From an uncultured Xylophilus sp. (lineage in GTDB: Bacteria; Pseudomonadota; Gammaproteobacteria; Burkholderiales; Burkholderiaceae_C), in NCBI GenBank assembly GCA_913776965.1, contig CAJYQL010000133.1, positions 62,001-126,000 on the forward strand: 64,000 bases of DNA. Direction: 5' to 3'. The notes under the pieces are model-generated. The model did not search any database. It had not been told where the DNA came from and saw only the letters and a program-made list of their open reading frames with translations. A program made the translations under genes and the position numbers. This document shows positions 8,825 through 17,183 of the stretch, one piece after another (the first letter of the stretch is position 1; every line of letters starts with the position of its first letter).

Positions 8825-10936
8825 TCAGAAGTCCAGCACCGCGCGCAGCACCGCCTGCCGGCGGTCGCCGAGCGACACGTAGATCGGGCTCTGCGACGAC
8901 GGCACGTAGGTCTTGTCGAACAGGTTCTTCACGTTGAACTGCAGCCGCAGCGGCTTGCCACCGACCGCGGTGTCGTACGACACGAAGGCGTCGGCCACGT
9001 CGTAGGCGTCGTTGACGAACGTGTTGGCGGCGTCGCCCGCGCGCTTGCCGACGTGGCGCACGCCGGCGCCGGCGCGCCACCGGCCGCCGGCGGCCGTGCG
9101 GTCGAATTCCCAGGTGAGGAACGCCGCGCCCGACTGCATCGCCACGTTGGCGAGCCGGTTGCCGTTGAAGCGCGGATCGTCGGTGACGAAGGCGTCGGTC
9201 CAGGTGTAGCTGCCGATCAGCTTCAGCTGGCGGGTCAGGCTGCCGGCGGCGTCAAGTTCCAGCCCGCGCGAACGCGCACCGCCGACCGCCCGGATGAAGC
9301 TGGTGCCGCCGACGGTCTCGGTGACCTGCACGTTCTTCTTGCGGATGTCGAACAGCGCGGCGGTGGCGGTGACGCCCTGCGGCAGATCGAGCTTGGCGCC
9401 CAGCTCCCAGGACTTGCCCTCCTCCGGCGCCAGCGTGCCGATCAGGTTGCCGATGTTGACGTTGGGCTTGAACGACTGGCTGTAGCTGCCGTAGAACGAC
9501 CAGACGCGGTCCGGCTGCCATACGACGCCGACGCGCGGGATGAACTTGGTGCCTTCGGCATCGGTATTGACGCGGAACGGCCGGCCCTTGCCCGCCAGCT
9601 CGTCGTAGCGCTGCCAGCGGCCGCCGGCCTGCACGATCCAGCGCTCGTTCAGCCGCACCGAATCCTGCAGGAAGACGGCCTGCTGGCGCAGCTTGTCGCG
9701 CTGGTCGCTCTCGGCCGGGTCCACGTTGGTGGAGTTGGCCAGCACGCCGTAGACCGGGTTGTAGACGTTGAAGCGGGTGTCGTTGGTGCCGCGGATCAGG
9801 TCGCGGCGGTAGATGTTGCTGTCCTCCACGTCGATGCCGCCGAGCACCTCGTGGCGCAGGCCGCCGAGCCGCAGGTCGCCCTGCAGGTTGAGTTGCGCCA
9901 CGTGCTGCTGGCTGAGCGCGCCACGGGTGCCGTCGGGCCGGCGGGTCAGCACGCCCGTGACCGGGTTGAGCGACACCGGGCGGGCCTGGAAGTCGTCGTA
10001 GCGGTTGCGGTTGTAGCTGTAGGTGCCGTTCAGCTTCCACTGCGCGTCCAGCGTGTGCTGGGCCTGCACGGTGAAGAAGTCGGAGTCGCCGATGGTGCGG
10101 TTGTAGGCCTCGTCGAAGCGCACCCGGCGGTCCACCGCCACCGGTTTGCCGGTACGGGTGTCGATCACGGTGCCGCGGTCGAAGGGCTGCTCGTAGTCGG
10201 TGTGCTCGTAGGAGACCCGCACATAGGTGCCGCTGCCGTACCAGGCGAGGGACGGCGCGATCACCCGCTGCTTGTTGACGCCGAAGTTGCGCCAGTAGTC
10301 CACGGTGCTGGTGTCGGCGATCAGCCGGTACGCCAGGCCGTTCGTGCCAAGCGGCCCGGTCAGGTCGAGCGAGGCGTTGCCGCCGCCGAAGCTCGACACA
10401 CCCAGCGCCGCCTGGCCGGCGAATCCGAGCTGCGGCTTCTTGGTGACCATGTTGACCACGCCGCCCGGGTCCATCGTTCCATAAAGGATGGAGGACGGTC
10501 CTTTCAGCACCTCCACCCGCTCGGTGGTGTAGGTCAGGTTACGGGCGAGCACGGTGCGCACGCCGTCGCGCAGGATCGAGCCGTCGCGGTTGAATCCGAA
10601 GCCGCGCTTGATCAGCGCGTCCTGCGTGCCGCCGAGTGTGTTGGCCTGGGTGACGCCGCTGACGTAGTAGAGCGCCTCGTCGATGTTGCGCACCTGCTGG
10701 TCCTGCAGCACCTGGGCCGGCACCACCGCGACTGCCTGCGGCACGTCGCGCAGGGCTGCGTCGGTGCGGGTGGCGGTGATGGCACGTTTGGGCTGGTAGC
10801 CGATCTCCTGGGCCCGTTCCTGGACGATGACCTCGGGCAGCACGGGTGCCGGAGCGGCGGGAGTCTGGGCATGGACCCCGAAAGACAGACACAGGGGCAC
10901 GGCGCAGCCGGTGCGGGCGAAACGGGAGAAGGACAT
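8825..10936 (-). CDS. TonB-dependent siderophore receptor
   Basis: This is a 703-residue outer-membrane receptor. A signal peptide (MSFSRFARTGCAVPLCLSFG, then VHAQ) precedes the plug domain (DVPQAVAVVPAQVLQDQQ, VLKGPSSILYGTMDPGGVVN). The 22-strand barrel ends in the typical aromatic C-terminus (AVLRAVLDF). It resembles FhuE/FpvA-type hydroxamate or mixed siderophore receptors, but the ligand cannot be read from sequence. An in-frame ATG at 11005 lies within a Fur-like palindrome and would put 23 residues before the signal peptide, so ATG 10936 is preferred. It forms an operon with the PepSY reductase; no TonB/ExbBD or siderophore synthesis genes are nearby. Confidence 0.92.
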   Translation of the reverse strand: MSFSRFARTGCAVPLCLSFGVHAQTPAAPAPVLPEVIVQERAQEIGYQPKRAITATRTDAALRDVPQAVAVVPAQVLQDQQVRNIDEALYYVSGVTQANTLGGTQDALIKRGFGFNRDGSILRDGVRTVLARNLTYTTERVEVLKGPSSILYGTMDPGGVVNMVTKKPQLGFAGQAALGVSSFGGGNASLDLTGPLGTNGLAYRLIADTSTVDYWRNFGVNKQRVIAPSLAWYGSGTYVRVSYEHTDYEQPFDRGTVIDTRTGKPVAVDRRVRFDEAYNRTIGDSDFFTVQAQHTLDAQWKLNGTYSYNRNRYDDFQARPVSLNPVTGVLTRRPDGTRGALSQQHVAQLNLQGDLRLGGLRHEVLGGIDVEDSNIYRRDLIRGTNDTRFNVYNPVYGVLANSTNVDPAESDQRDKLRQQAVFLQDSVRLNERWIVQAGGRWQRYDELAGKGRPFRVNTDAEGTKFIPRVGVVWQPDRVWSFYGSYSQSFKPNVNIGNLIGTLAPEEGKSWELGAKLDLPQGVTATAALFDIRKKNVQVTETVGGTSFIRAVGGARSRGLELDAAGSLTRQLKLIGSYTWTDAFVTDDPRFNGNRLANVAMQSGAAFLTWEFDRTAAGGRWRAGAGVRHVGKRAGDAANTFVNDAYDVADAFVSYDTAVGGKPLRLQFNVKNLFDKTYVPSSQSPIYVSLGDRRQAVLRAVLDF

Positions 10937-10987
10937 CGATTCGGGCAAAGAGCGAGGCAGGAACGGCACACGGCCGGCAGAACCAAA

Positions 10988-11012
10988 ATTGTAAATCGTT
11001 CGCATTTGTAAT
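10988..11012. promoter_or_regulatory. Candidate Fur box upstream of the siderophore receptor
   Basis: An A/T-rich quasi-palindrome stands out from the GC-rich surroundings. Its outer arms are ATTGTAAAT and ATTTGTAAT-like, with AAATCGTTCGCATTT in the centre. Its position 50-75 bp upstream of the receptor start and the iron-uptake function of the operon fit a Fur operator. The match to the classical 19-bp Fur consensus is only partial. Confidence 0.5.
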
Positions 11013-11136
11013 CATGCGCAGCACCTTTTAAGCCTCGGATACAGATTCGGCTCGGAAAAAAGGACGGCGGAGATGGATACAGCCGATAACATGTTTGCCC
11101 ACACCTCCGGACGTCCGGATAGCCCTATCCCCCTCT

Positions 11137-12381
11137 ATGGCGCACCCGCACGATCTCCTGCACTCCCTGCCCGGCGCGGTCCTGGTGATCTGCGACAACG
11201 TCCTAGTCCAGGCGAACCCCGCCTGTCTGCGGCTGCTGGAGGCCGACAGCGTGGATCAGGTGGTCGGCCATGCGCCGGAGGACTTCGTCCATCCGCCCGA
11301 CCTGACCCGGTCGGTGCAGCGGACCAGCGTGCTGCGCCCGGGCGTGGCGGACAACCAGCCGACGCAGATGCGGGTGCGCACCTGCAAGGGCGCGCTGCGG
11401 CAGGTGCTGATCTCCAGCGCCGCCTTCCGCCACGAGGGCCGCGACGCGGTACTGGTCAACGCGCTCGACATGAGCCTGCAGCACGACATGCAGGCGCAGC
11501 TGCGCGAGAGCGAGCGCAACTTCCGTGCGCTGTTCGAGAACATGCAGGACGTCTACTACCGCACCAACGCCGAGGGCGTGGTGGTCAACGTCGGGCCGGC
11601 GGTGCGGCGGGTGCTGGGCGTGGAACCGCAGGACATCATCGGCCGCAAGGCCGAGGCCTGGTACCCGAACGCCGCCGACCGCGACGCCTTCAAGCAGGCG
11701 ATCCTGGCGCAGGGCGAGGTGGCGGACTTCCCCGGCCAGATGGTGCGCAGCGACGGTCGGGTGATCGACATCTCGATCAGCAGCCGGGCATTGCGCGACG
11801 GCGACGGACAGTTCGCCGGCGTCGAGGGCCTGTGGCGCGACGTGACCCAGCGCCGCCAGATGGAGCGCGAACTGCGTCGCATGGCACACACCGACATGCT
11901 GACCGGCATCGCCAACCGGCGCGCCTTCCTGGAACAGGCCGAAGCCTGCCTGCGGCGCTTCCGCACCGAAGGCCGCTGGTTCGCGCTGCTGATGCTGGAC
12001 CTGGACCACTTCAAATCGGTCAACGACCGCTTCGGCCACCACGAGGGCGACCGGGTGCTGGTCCACTTCGCCGAGGCGGTGCAGTCGCGCATCTCCGGCG
12101 CCGACATGCTCGGCCGGCTGGGCGGCGAGGAATTCGGGCTGCTGCTGGTGCGTCCGGATGCGGACGCCGCCGAGGCCGCCGGCCAGACGGTGCTGCGGCA
12201 GGTCCAGGAACTGCGCCTGCCGGGCAACGGCCACGGCGGGCCGCAGGGCATCACCACCAGCATCGGCATGGCGGGGGTGCAGCCGGGCGACCAGCGGGTC
12301 AACGACCTGCTCGAACGCGCCGACCGCGCGCTCTACCAAGCCAAGCGCCAGGGGCGCAACCAGCTGGTGCGGGCCGCCTGA
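11137..12381 (+). CDS. PAS-domain diguanylate cyclase (GGDEF)
   Basis: This is a soluble signalling protein of about 414 residues. Two PAS-like sensor modules come first: about residues 5-115 (LLHSLPGAVLVICDNVLV), then about 130-250 starting at SERNFRALFENMQDVYYRT. The GGDEF domain begins at HTDMLTGIANRRAFLEQ, with the active-site variant GGEEF near residue 329, which is a functional form in known cyclases. The inhibitory RxxD site before GGEEF is absent, since the residues there read SGAD. ATG 11137 is used; an in-frame TTG at 11095 would add 14 residues. It probably makes c-di-GMP and may oppose the HD-GYP protein at 1-2.3 kb. The signal sensed is unknown. Confidence 0.9.
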   Translation: MAHPHDLLHSLPGAVLVICDNVLVQANPACLRLLEADSVDQVVGHAPEDFVHPPDLTRSVQRTSVLRPGVADNQPTQMRVRTCKGALRQVLISSAAFRHEGRDAVLVNALDMSLQHDMQAQLRESERNFRALFENMQDVYYRTNAEGVVVNVGPAVRRVLGVEPQDIIGRKAEAWYPNAADRDAFKQAILAQGEVADFPGQMVRSDGRVIDISISSRALRDGDGQFAGVEGLWRDVTQRRQMERELRRMAHTDMLTGIANRRAFLEQAEACLRRFRTEGRWFALLMLDLDHFKSVNDRFGHHEGDRVLVHFAEAVQSRISGADMLGRLGGEEFGLLLVRPDADAAEAAGQTVLRQVQELRLPGNGHGGPQGITTSIGMAGVQPGDQRVNDLLERADRALYQAKRQGRNQLVRAA

Positions 12382-12414
12382 CCGGCCGCCGCTCCCGGAA
12401 GCGGGCGCTGCCCG

Positions 12415-13335
12415 TCAGCGCAGCAGGTCGAGCACCGCGGCCCGGACCCGGCGGTCGAACGCCAGCGCCACATGCGGCACGCCGTCGGCGAAACGGTTGT
12501 CGGCCCCCTCCAGCGTGGCGACGCTGGCCGGGAACACGATGTTGTCGCAGTTGGAGTACCAGCAGACGAAGAGCGCCCTGCGCTGCGGCGACTCGCTCGC
12601 CGCCAGGGCGCACAGCCAGTCGCTGCCGCAGCGCATCTGCACCCCGTTGCCGCGGCGGCCGAACCGGCCGAGCCAGGTGCCCTGGTGCGGCGAGCCGAGG
12701 GTGACGATCCGCGCCACCCGCCGGTCGTCGCCCGCCGCCCGCAGCCAGGCCCGGATCGCCAGGCCGCCCATGCTGTGACCGACCAGCACCGGCGGGCGCC
12801 CGGTAGCCGCGGCCATCCGGACCACGGCCGCGTCGATCGTGGCGACGTAGGCGTCGATCGGCGCGAACGGCGGCTCCAGGTCGACCGCGACGCAGGGCCG
12901 GCCCTGCGCGCGCAGCACCCGCAGCCACGGATTCCAGAAGCCCCGGTTGCAGGCCAGTCCGTGCACCAGCACCACGCCCTGCCGGCCGGCGGCGCTGCCG
13001 TCGTCCGGCAGCAGGTCCGGCACCGCCCGGCTGCGGAACGGCTGCTGCCAGCAGAACACCCGCGGCGAAGTGACGCTCTCGACCGCCCAGGCGCGCAGCA
13101 CCTGCCCGAGGCGCGCCCGCGGCGCCGGGTCGTGCCGGTTGACCCACGCCATCGCCACGCATTCGGCGCCGAGGAAGAGCGCATGGCCGCCGAGCAGCAG
13201 CAGGACGCCCGCAGCGGCCACCCCCGGCGCACGCGGCCAGCACCACGCCGCCCAGCCTGCTGCGGCCAGCTGCAGGCCGAGGGTGATCGCCTGCTGGAGG
13301 CGCGCGACGGTGACGGTGCGGGGGGCGACGTCCAT
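12415..13335 (-). CDS. Alpha/beta-hydrolase, lipase-like, membrane-anchored
   Basis: This is a 306-residue protein with two predicted transmembrane segments near the N-terminus (about residues 12-33 and 37-60), followed by an alpha/beta-hydrolase domain. The oxyanion region is VVLVHGLACNRGFWNPW and the nucleophile elbow is VLVGHSMGGLA, giving the catalytic Ser. The acid and His are likely in the segment ending SVATLEGADNRFADGVPHVAL. It resembles triacylglycerol lipase/permease-type hydrolases found singly in Burkholderiales. It converges with the cyclase gene (34-bp gap) and is divergent from the acyl-CoA ligase. Release of fatty acids for the adjacent ligase is plausible but unproven. Confidence 0.8.
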   Translation of the reverse strand: MDVAPRTVTVARLQQAITLGLQLAAAGWAAWCWPRAPGVAAAGVLLLLGGHALFLGAECVAMAWVNRHDPAPRARLGQVLRAWAVESVTSPRVFCWQQPFRSRAVPDLLPDDGSAAGRQGVVLVHGLACNRGFWNPWLRVLRAQGRPCVAVDLEPPFAPIDAYVATIDAAVVRMAAATGRPPVLVGHSMGGLAIRAWLRAAGDDRRVARIVTLGSPHQGTWLGRFGRRGNGVQMRCGSDWLCALAASESPQRRALFVCWYSNCDNIVFPASVATLEGADNRFADGVPHVALAFDRRVRAAVLDLLR

Positions 13336-13427
13336 GCGCCCATGGTCGCATAGGGGACCCGCCGTCGGTAGAACCCCGGTGGGCGATCGCCGGCCGGATG
13401 TCCAGAATGGGGTGGAGAGGAGACCGC

Positions 13428-15116
13428 ATGGACCCCCGCCCCTGGCTCGCCCACTATCCCGACGGCGTCCCGCCTGCCGTGGACCCCGACGCCCATGCCT
13501 CGCTGCCGGACCTGCTGGCCACCGCGTTCCGCACGCATGCCGACAAGCCGTTCAGCGTCTGCATGGACCGCTGGATGTCGTACGGCGAACTCGACCGGCT
13601 GTCGGCCGCGCTCGGCGCCTGGCTGCAGTCGCGCGGGCTCTCGCGCGGGGACCGGGTGGCGGTCATGCTGCCCAACGTGCCGCAGTTCGCCGTCGCGATG
13701 GCCGCGGTGCTGCGCGCCGGCTACACCTGCGTCAACGTCAATCCGCTCTACACCGCCCGCGAGCTGCACCACCAGCTGACCGACTCCGGCGCGGTGGCGA
13801 TCGTGATCCTCGAGAACTTCGCGCACACGCTGGCCGACGCGATCGAGGGCACCGCGGTGCGCGACGTGGTGCTCACCGCGATGGGCGACCAGCTCGGCGG
13901 GGCCTACGGCGCCTGGATCACCTTCGCGGTGCGGCACCTGGCGAAGATGGTGCCGGCCTTCCGGTTGCCGCTGACCGACGGCCGCAGCGTGACGCCCTGG
14001 CCGCAGGCGCTCGCCGCCGGCGCTGCGCGGCCGCTGGCGCAGCACGCGACCGGCCTGGACGACATCGCCTTCCTCCAGTACACCGGCGGCACCACCGGCC
14101 TGTCGAAGGGCGCGGTGCTGACCCAGCGCAACATCGTCGCGGCGATGCTGCAGGCCGAAGCCTGGTTCGCGCCGGCGCTCGGCCAGGTCGGCGACCCCGG
14201 CAAGCTCAACAGCATCGCCGCCCTGCCGCTTTACCACATCTTCGCGCTGACGCTCTGCCTTCTCGCGATCCGCCAGGGCTCGCACCTGACGCTGATCCCC
14301 AACCCGCGCGACATCGGCAAGTTCGTCGCGGTGCTGAAGAAGCGGCCCTTCCACATGCTGCCGGCGGTCAACACGCTGTTCAACGCGCTGCTGCAGCATC
14401 CCGAGTTCAAGACGGTCGATTTCTCCCACCTGCGGGTGTCGCAGGCCGGCGGCATGGCGGCCTCCGAAGGCACCGCCCGCGCCTGGCAGGATGCCACCGG
14501 CTCGCCGATGGTCGAGGGCTGGGGCATGAGCGAGACCTGCGCGATCGGCACCAACAACCCGGTCACCACCACGGGCTACAGCGGCACGATCGGGCTGCCG
14601 CTGCCGGGCATCGACATCGCGATCAAGGACGACGCCGGCGCCGACCTGCCGCACGGCACGCCGGGCGAGATCTGCATCCGCGGCCCGAACGTGATGCGCG
14701 GCTACTGGCAGCAGCCCGAGGAAACGGCCCGCGCCTTCACCGCCGACGGCTACCTGCGCACCGGCGACATCGGCACGATGGATGCCGCGGGCGTGACCCG
14801 CATCGTGGACCGCAAGAAGGACATGATCCTGGTGAGCGGCTTCAACGTCTTCCCCAACGAGCTGGAGAACGTGGTCTCCACCTGCCCGGGCGTGGTCGAG
14901 TGCGCGGCGGTCGGCGTGGCCTGCGAACGCCAGGGCGAGGCGATCAAGCTGTTCGTGGTGCGCCGCGACGCGACGCTGACCGAGGACGCGGTGATGCGCT
15001 TCTGCGCCGAGCGCCTGACCGGCTACAAGCGACCGCGCCAAGTGGAGTTCCGCGATGCGCTGCCCAAGACCAACGTCGGCAAGATCCTGCGGCGCCAGCT
15101 GCGGGAACCGCAATGA
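13428..15116 (+). CDS. Long-chain fatty acid-CoA ligase (FadD-type AMP-binding protein)
   Basis: This is a 562-residue ANL-superfamily enzyme that activates a carboxylic acid to its acyl-CoA through an acyl-AMP. The P-loop motif YTGGTTGLSKGA is near residue 218. The A5/A8 regions are GWGMSETC and GYLRTGDIG, and the C-terminal catalytic Lys is in KTNVGKILRRQL. Length and motifs match FadD. The start at ATG 13428 has a purine-rich site (GAGAGGAG) at 13415-13422; an upstream in-frame ATG at 13398 lacks one. A metallo-hydrolase starts 58 bp downstream, separated only by a repeat. Confidence 0.9.
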   Translation: MDPRPWLAHYPDGVPPAVDPDAHASLPDLLATAFRTHADKPFSVCMDRWMSYGELDRLSAALGAWLQSRGLSRGDRVAVMLPNVPQFAVAMAAVLRAGYTCVNVNPLYTARELHHQLTDSGAVAIVILENFAHTLADAIEGTAVRDVVLTAMGDQLGGAYGAWITFAVRHLAKMVPAFRLPLTDGRSVTPWPQALAAGAARPLAQHATGLDDIAFLQYTGGTTGLSKGAVLTQRNIVAAMLQAEAWFAPALGQVGDPGKLNSIAALPLYHIFALTLCLLAIRQGSHLTLIPNPRDIGKFVAVLKKRPFHMLPAVNTLFNALLQHPEFKTVDFSHLRVSQAGGMAASEGTARAWQDATGSPMVEGWGMSETCAIGTNNPVTTTGYSGTIGLPLPGIDIAIKDDAGADLPHGTPGEICIRGPNVMRGYWQQPEETARAFTADGYLRTGDIGTMDAAGVTRIVDRKKDMILVSGFNVFPNELENVVSTCPGVVECAAVGVACERQGEAIKLFVVRRDATLTEDAVMRFCAERLTGYKRPRQVEFRDALPKTNVGKILRRQLREPQ

Positions 15117-15130
15117 GGCCCGACCGCCGA

Positions 15131-15185
15131 TGCTCCTTTTTTCATAGCTACCGGCGCTCGCCCCGCCTGCGCAGATGGCCGATTT
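15131..15185 (+). repeat. Two-hairpin repeat, copy 2 (upstream of MBL gene)
   Basis: A degenerate copy runs from CATAGCTACC through GGCGCTCGCCCCGCCTGCGC to the conserved tail CAGATGGCCGATTT. The ATG in that tail, at 15175, is the apparent start codon of the metallo-beta-lactamase gene, so the repeat provides both leader and first codons. Confidence 0.65.
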
Positions 15186-16101
15186 ACCTCCGAACCTGAC
15201 GGTTCTCGAACGCGGCTGGCTGTCGGCCAACGGCATCGTCTTCCATGCACCCGGTCACCCCACCGCGCTGGTCGACAGCGGCTACGCCACCCATGCCGGG
15301 CAGACCGTCGCGCTGGTGGAGGCCGCGCTCGGCGGCCGACCGCTCGACCGGCTGCTCAACACCCACCTGCACAGCGACCACTGCGGCGGCAACGCGGCCC
15401 TGCAGGCGCGCTGGCCCGGCGTGTACACCGCCGTGCCGCCCGGCGAGGCCGACGCGGTGCGGGCCTGGGACGAGGACGCCCTCAGCTTCCGCCCGACCGG
15501 CCAGCAGTGCCCGCGCTTCGCCATCGACGGCACGCTGCAGCCCGGCCAGGAGATCGCGCTGGGCGACCTGGCCTGGCAGGTCCACGCCGCGCCCGGCCAC
15601 GATCCGCATGCGGTGCTGCTGTTCGAGCCCGCCAGCCGCACGCTGCTGTCGGCCGACGCCCTGTGGGCGACCGGCTTCGGCGTGGTGTTTCCGGAAATCG
15701 ACGGCGCCCACGCCTTCGACGAGGTGGCCGCGACGCTCGACCTGATCGAGGCGCTGGCACCCGCAACCGTGGTGCCGGGTCACGGCCCCGTCTTCACCGA
15801 GGTCGGACCGGCGCTCGCCGTGGCGCGGCGCCGGCTGGAAAGCTTCGTGCAGTCGCCCGCCAGGCATGCGGCCCACGCCGCACGGGTACTGCTGAAGTTC
15901 AAGCTGCTCGAATGGCAGCGGCAGGACCTGGCGCCGCTGCTCGGCTGGATCGGCGCCACGCCGCTGATGCGCAGCCTGCACCGCCAGGGCGGCGGCGGCC
16001 TGCCGCTCGACGCCTGGGCCGGCGGCCTGATCGCCGATCTGGAGCGCGCGGGCGCGGCGCGGCGCGAGGGCATCGCCGTGGTGAACGCCGGCACCGCCTG
16101 A
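15175..16101 (+). CDS. MBL-fold metallo-hydrolase
   Basis: This is a 308-residue metallo-beta-lactamase-fold hydrolase. The zinc motif HLHSDHCGG (HxHxDH) lies near residues 63-71, the third-metal His region is APGHDPHAV, the bridging Asp is in LLSADALWA, and the last His is in VVPGHGPV. The C-terminal 90 residues are helical. Relatives are annotated as glyoxalase-II-like or quorum-quenching hydrolases; the substrate is not determinable. MADLPPNLTV begins inside a repeat, and no better downstream start exists before TVLERGWLSANGIVF, which is needed for the first beta strands. It is in line with the acyl-CoA ligase gene. Confidence 0.85.
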   Translation: MADLPPNLTVLERGWLSANGIVFHAPGHPTALVDSGYATHAGQTVALVEAALGGRPLDRLLNTHLHSDHCGGNAALQARWPGVYTAVPPGEADAVRAWDEDALSFRPTGQQCPRFAIDGTLQPGQEIALGDLAWQVHAAPGHDPHAVLLFEPASRTLLSADALWATGFGVVFPEIDGAHAFDEVAATLDLIEALAPATVVPGHGPVFTEVGPALAVARRRLESFVQSPARHAAHAARVLLKFKLLEWQRQDLAPLLGWIGATPLMRSLHRQGGGGLPLDAWAGGLIADLERAGAARREGIAVVNAGTA

Positions 16102-16140
16102 GCGGCACCGGCGCGTCGGCGAAACCGCTCAGGCGCCGGC

Positions 16141-17136
16141 TTATTCCACCTTGACCTGCTCCGCCTTTACGATCCGCGCATAGCGGTCGAGGTCGTCGCG
16201 GATCTGCTGGCCGAAGGCAGCCGGCGTGTTGCCGACGGCCGAGATGCCGAGCGAGGCCAGCCGCTCGCGCACGTCGGTCGCCTGCAGCACCGCGTGCAGT
16301 TCGCGCTGCAGCTTCTCGACGATCGGCGCCGGCGTCTTGGCGGGTGCGAGGATGCCGATCCAGGAGTTCGACTCGAAGCCCGGCACGCCCGATTCGGCCA
16401 CCGTCGGCACGTCGGGCAGCGAGGCAAGCCGCTGTGCGCTCGAGACGGCGATCGCGCGGATCTGGCCTTTCTGCACGAACGGATAGGCGCCGGCAACGGC
16501 GGTGTAGAGCATCGGCAGGCTGCCGCCCACCACGTCGGCCATCGCCTGGCCGCCGCCCTTGTACGGCACGTGCACGAACTTTGCGCCGGTGCGCTGGGCC
16601 AGCATCTCGCCGGCTAGGTGCGGCGTGCTGCCGGTGCCGGCGCTGCCGTAGGAGATGCCGCCCGGGTTGGACTTGGAGTACGCGACCAGTTCCTGCAGGT
16701 TCTTCGCCGGCACCGACGGATGGGTGACGATGATCAGCACCGCGTCGCCGATCTTGCTGACCGGCGCGAAGTCCTTGACCGGGTCGAACGGCACCTTGGC
16801 GAAGACGTGCGGGTTGATGACCATCGTGCCGTCGAAGCCGACCACCAGCGTGTAGCCGTCGGGCGCGGCCTGCGCCGCCATCTGCGTGCCGATGTTGCCG
16901 GACGCGCCGGGACGGTTGTCCACCACCACCTGCTGGCCGAGCCGCGCGCCGAGCTTGTCGGCCACCACGCGGGCGCCGGTGTCGGTCACGCCGCCGGGCG
17001 CGAACGGCACGATCAGCCGGATCGGTTTGCTCGGATAGTCCTGCTGCGCCAGCGCCGGCAGGGCGCCGAGCGCGAGCGTGCAGGCCGCCGCCGCAAGGGC
17101 GTGGCGGCGGAGGAAGCGGAAGGCTGCTGCGGTCAT
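16141..17136 (-). CDS. Bug-family (TctC-type) periplasmic solute receptor 1
   Basis: This is a 331-residue extracytoplasmic binding protein of the tripartite tricarboxylate transporter group. It has a signal peptide ending in LPALAQQ. Family motifs are YPSKPIRLIVPFAPGGVTD, VVDNRPGASGNIG and HVPYKGGGQAMADVVGG. Bug proteins bind carboxylates between two lobes and deliver them to TctAB. ATG 17136 is preceded by AAGGAGACGAC. It is the last gene of the leftward operon (CoA-transferase, HMG-CoA lyase, Bug 2, Bug 1). No membrane subunit sits in this operon; the nearest is TctAB in the divergent operon. Confidence 0.93.
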   Translation of the reverse strand: MTAAAFRFLRRHALAAAACTLALGALPALAQQDYPSKPIRLIVPFAPGGVTDTGARVVADKLGARLGQQVVVDNRPGASGNIGTQMAAQAAPDGYTLVVGFDGTMVINPHVFAKVPFDPVKDFAPVSKIGDAVLIIVTHPSVPAKNLQELVAYSKSNPGGISYGSAGTGSTPHLAGEMLAQRTGAKFVHVPYKGGGQAMADVVGGSLPMLYTAVAGAYPFVQKGQIRAIAVSSAQRLASLPDVPTVAESGVPGFESNSWIGILAPAKTPAPIVEKLQRELHAVLQATDVRERLASLGISAVGNTPAAFGQQIRDDLDRYARIVKAEQVKVE

Positions 17137-17183
17137 GGGGTCGTCTCCTTCTTGTGGGTCGTTGCGCCGGGGGTGGCAGGGAA

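Noticed and set aside
6315..8882. An 855-codon plus-strand open frame antisense to the PepSY reductase
   Set aside because: Shadow frame of a GC-rich gene; no ribosome binding site, motif or domain.
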